DNA of 64,000 nucleotides. Source: Imperialibacter roseus (GTDB taxonomy: Bacteria > Bacteroidota > Bacteroidia > Cytophagales > Cyclobacteriaceae). The notes under the pieces were generated by a model. That model was not told the DNA's origin, did no database searches, and worked only from the letters and a program-made list of their open reading frames with translations. Below are positions 62,139-64,000 of the stretch, in pieces. Each line of letters opens with the position of its first letter. Within the stretch, counting starts at the first letter, position 1. Location of the stretch: the NCBI RefSeq assembly GCF_032999765.1, contig NZ_CP136051.1:4978501-5042500 (forward strand), read 5' to 3'. Both the position numbers and the translations under genes were made by a program.

Positions 62139-64000
62139 TTATTGATTAGATGATGAAATAACCCTGGAATCCCCGCTGAAATCAAATATTTCAACTTGCG
62201 TTACCCCTTCAGGTATTCTGATAGTTCGTGAAGATTGCGACAGAAACCCTGACCCATAAGTCAATTCAACCCTCTCAGTTTGTCCACCGCTATGCTTCAG
62301 CAAAGCATAAAAGTCAGTTGGCTCCGTTTTTACAACTGTACCTTTGAATGCGTCATTCGGCAGGCCAAATACCTTCAGGTCGCCCCGGTTTTGACTGGCA
62401 ACAAAAATATCGTTGCCTGCAACAGAGCTCAGTCGCACCAGTGATTTAGCATCGCCCTCTACTAAGAAGCCGCTCTTAGCTGAAAGTACTGGCGAGAAAT
62501 TGCCCTTACCGTCTCCAAATAGCAGCAGCCCAGTTAGTGCGTCGTATCGACCAGGAAATACCTCGTTGCCATAGTCATTGCCAACCATCAGCACATCCAG
62601 ATGACCGTCGCTATTGACATCGGTTGCTACCATGCCATTGATAGGGGCTATCTGCGCCCGGATAGGTAGCGCCGTCATTTTGAAAGTGCCATTGCCCAGG
62701 TTTTCAATATAGCTTGATTTCATGTAGTTCGCCTCCAATATCAGGGCTCCTTCCAACTGCTGTTTCGTAAACAGCTCAGCCATGGTGATTTTACCAAATT
62801 GCTTGTACCTGGAGAACATTTTGCGGAACATGGGGCTCTGCGAGTTCATCTCATCCCAGAAATGGAGAGGAAACTCTTTCATCTCCCCATTGTCAGTTTT
62901 AAAGTAGCAGCTCATGATCAAGTCAACACTGGCATTGCCATCAAAATCTTTGGCATAAGCCCTCAATGGCTGCTCCATAGTTGCCCGGTAGTAGTTGTTC
63001 TCCCCAAGGTTACCCGCCACATAGTCGGTATCACCGTCTTTGTCAAAGTCGCCGGACACAATACTGTTCCACCAACCCTTTTTCTCAAGAAGCCCTGTGC
63101 TCAGATCAACTTTGTAGGCACCATCCTCGTTTTTTACAAACGTTATCGGCATAAACTCGCCTACCAACACCATATCCACCAGGCCGTCCGCATTGTAGTC
63201 GGTCCAGAGCATGTCTGTTATCATACCTGCGTCAGCAAGAAAAGGCGCCTTCGATGCCGTAATATCAACAAGCCGCCCGCCCTGATTCTCCAAAAGCACG
63301 CTTTGAGAAGGATAAGGATACGATGCCGGCACTACCCGGCCACCAACAAAAACATCCAGATCACCGTCTTTGTCAAAATCGGCTGCCCGGGCAATCGACC
63401 CACTGAACTGAAGCTTCGAAGAAACTCCGTCTACTTGCAGCTTGAAATTGCCTCTTCCGTCGTTCAGGTAGACGTGATCGGCATACTTGTCAGACGGGAA
63501 TACGTACTCACCCCCACCTGAAACAGCATACAAATCGAGGTCGCCATCAATATCGATGTCGAATAGCAGAAGACCCATGTACTCGTTTTGCTCCACCCCT
63601 TTCTTTTCGACGCCAATCTTCTCCTGAAACGTACCGTCTGGCTTTTGAAGAAAAAACTGAATGCCCTGATTCGCTGTGCCACCTGTAATAAAGTCTTCAA
63701 GCCCATCCCCGTTAATGTCGCCTACAGCTATCGCTGGCCCGTATTGAGTAAACTTGTGAGGCAGGGTTCTTTGAAGGTTAAAATCTATTTTATCTTCTTC
63801 TTTATGGGTAAAAGCCACCTGTAGCGATTTTGTCACGTCGGCAAGTACCGTTGGTTTACCGCCTAAGGCCGGCATCTCCCTGGCAAGATTGTCTCCTGAA
63901 GAAGCTGATGAGTAATCTATCGTCAGCACCTGATCAACCGCCACGTTAGTGAGGACGCTGGACTTACCATCATACCAATCGACGACAACCGAGTCGATCG
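62139..64000 (-). CDS. VCBS/FG-GAP repeat protein with ASPIC/UnbV-like region, partial
   Basis: The frame is open to the right edge of the window, so the N-terminus is missing; about 619 codons are visible. The visible 5' end reads DSVVVDWYDGKSSVLTNV, which matches the end of an ASPIC/UnbV domain. Seven Asp-rich FG-GAP/EF-hand-like repeats follow (VGDINGDGLEDF, DIDIDGDLDLY, DFDKDGDLDVF and others), then a second UnbV-like stretch VELTYGSGF near the end. Such proteins are exported beta-propellers that bind calcium and often belong to SusD/RagB-like or surface-adhesion contexts in Bacteroidota. Confidence 0.85.
   Translation of the reverse strand, partial: IDSVVVDWYDGKSSVLTNVAVDQVLTIDYSSASSGDNLAREMPALGGKPTVLADVTKSLQVAFTHKEEDKIDFNLQRTLPHKFTQYGPAIAVGDINGDGLEDFITGGTANQGIQFFLQKPDGTFQEKIGVEKKGVEQNEYMGLLLFDIDIDGDLDLYAVSGGGEYVFPSDKYADHVYLNDGRGNFKLQVDGVSSKLQFSGSIARAADFDKDGDLDVFVGGRVVPASYPYPSQSVLLENQGGRLVDITASKAPFLADAGMITDMLWTDYNADGLVDMVLVGEFMPITFVKNEDGAYKVDLSTGLLEKKGWWNSIVSGDFDKDGDTDYVAGNLGENNYYRATMEQPLRAYAKDFDGNASVDLIMSCYFKTDNGEMKEFPLHFWDEMNSQSPMFRKMFSRYKQFGKITMAELFTKQQLEGALILEANYMKSSYIENLGNGTFKMTALPIRAQIAPINGMVATDVNSDGHLDVLMVGNDYGNEVFPGRYDALTGLLLFGDGKGNFSPVLSAKSGFLVEGDAKSLVRLSSVAGNDIFVASQNRGDLKVFGLPNDAFKGTVVKTEPTDFYALLKHSGGQTERVELTYGSGFLSQSSRTIRIPEGVTQVEIFDFSGDSRVISSSNQ

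Noticed and set aside
62799-63521. 240-residue open frame on the plus strand
   Set aside because: Antisense to the repeat-rich VCBS gene, whose periodic codons create long open frames on the opposite strand.
1-64000. CRISPR arrays, rRNA genes, insertion sequences, integrases
   Set aside because: No regular short repeats with spacers, no rRNA-like blocks and no transposase or integrase motifs were seen on either strand.

Overview
The window looks like a chromosome segment of a gliding-type Bacteroidota, most likely order Cytophagales. The evidence is gldH, a GWxTD protein, SprB-type repeats, DUF2723 membrane proteins, WG repeats, a RicT-type PSP1 protein, weak or absent Shine-Dalgarno sequences, and promoter-like boxes of the Bacteroidota type (TTTG, about 18-20 nt, TAnnTTTG; best example in front of manC). 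I see no rRNA, CRISPR array or transposase. No gene-free stretch exceeds about 230 bp.

Region 1 (2-487) is the tail of an acyltransferase-3 protein. Region 2 (506-16991, all minus strand) is a surface-polysaccharide operon of the ABC-transporter type. Read from 16991 downwards it holds a polytopic membrane protein, the Wzm permease, Wzt ATPase, a methyltransferase, a GT8, two GT2, a GT4, an FkbM methyltransferase, a frameshifted GT2, a CapD-like dehydratase, a nucleotidyltransferase, a methyltransferase, AsnB-like amidotransferase, a methyltransferase and a GT4. Genes overlap by 1-4 bases at many junctions, so they are probably co-transcribed and translationally coupled. A further GT4 lies on the plus strand at 17139-18212.

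Region 3 (18198-46864) is mostly core or housekeeping. It holds a Uma2 nuclease, a TPR protein, two small membrane proteins, two tandem DUF2723 proteins (the second broken by a one-base deletion), a methyltransferase, a GWxTD protein, rlmB, manC, recQ, purD, ricT, gldH, a 1340-residue SF1 helicase with a Vsr-like tail, a ComEA-like HhH protein, hemA, a WG-repeat protein and an SRPBCC/GyrI protein. ManC (GDP-mannose supply) could feed the polysaccharide locus and, indirectly, DUF2723 glycosylation.

Region 4 (46965-49696, minus) is an ECF sigma operon: sigma factor, a membrane-anchored protein ending in a predicted outer-membrane barrel, and a lipoprotein with two SprB-like repeats and a CX4CH motif. 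Region 5 (49919-50362) is the most curious spot. A truncated tRNA-Pro copy, a small GIY-YIG nuclease gene and an intact tRNA-Pro follow one another, with the first 29 nt of the tRNA region duplicated exactly on both sides of the nuclease.

Region 6 (50361-53577) holds a RidA protein, an Xaa-Pro aminopeptidase and a subtilase. Region 7 (53585-59171, minus) is a second glycan island: methyltransferase, GT2, a decayed GT2 copy plus an AraC tail remnant, GT4, GT2 and an AraC regulator. The remnants show that an araC-GT2 module was duplicated and one copy decayed. Region 8 (59264-64000) holds a di-heme cytochrome c, an M16 peptidase, a small exported protein preceded by a perfect 17-bp inverted repeat that abuts its start codon, and a VCBS/FG-GAP protein that runs off the window.
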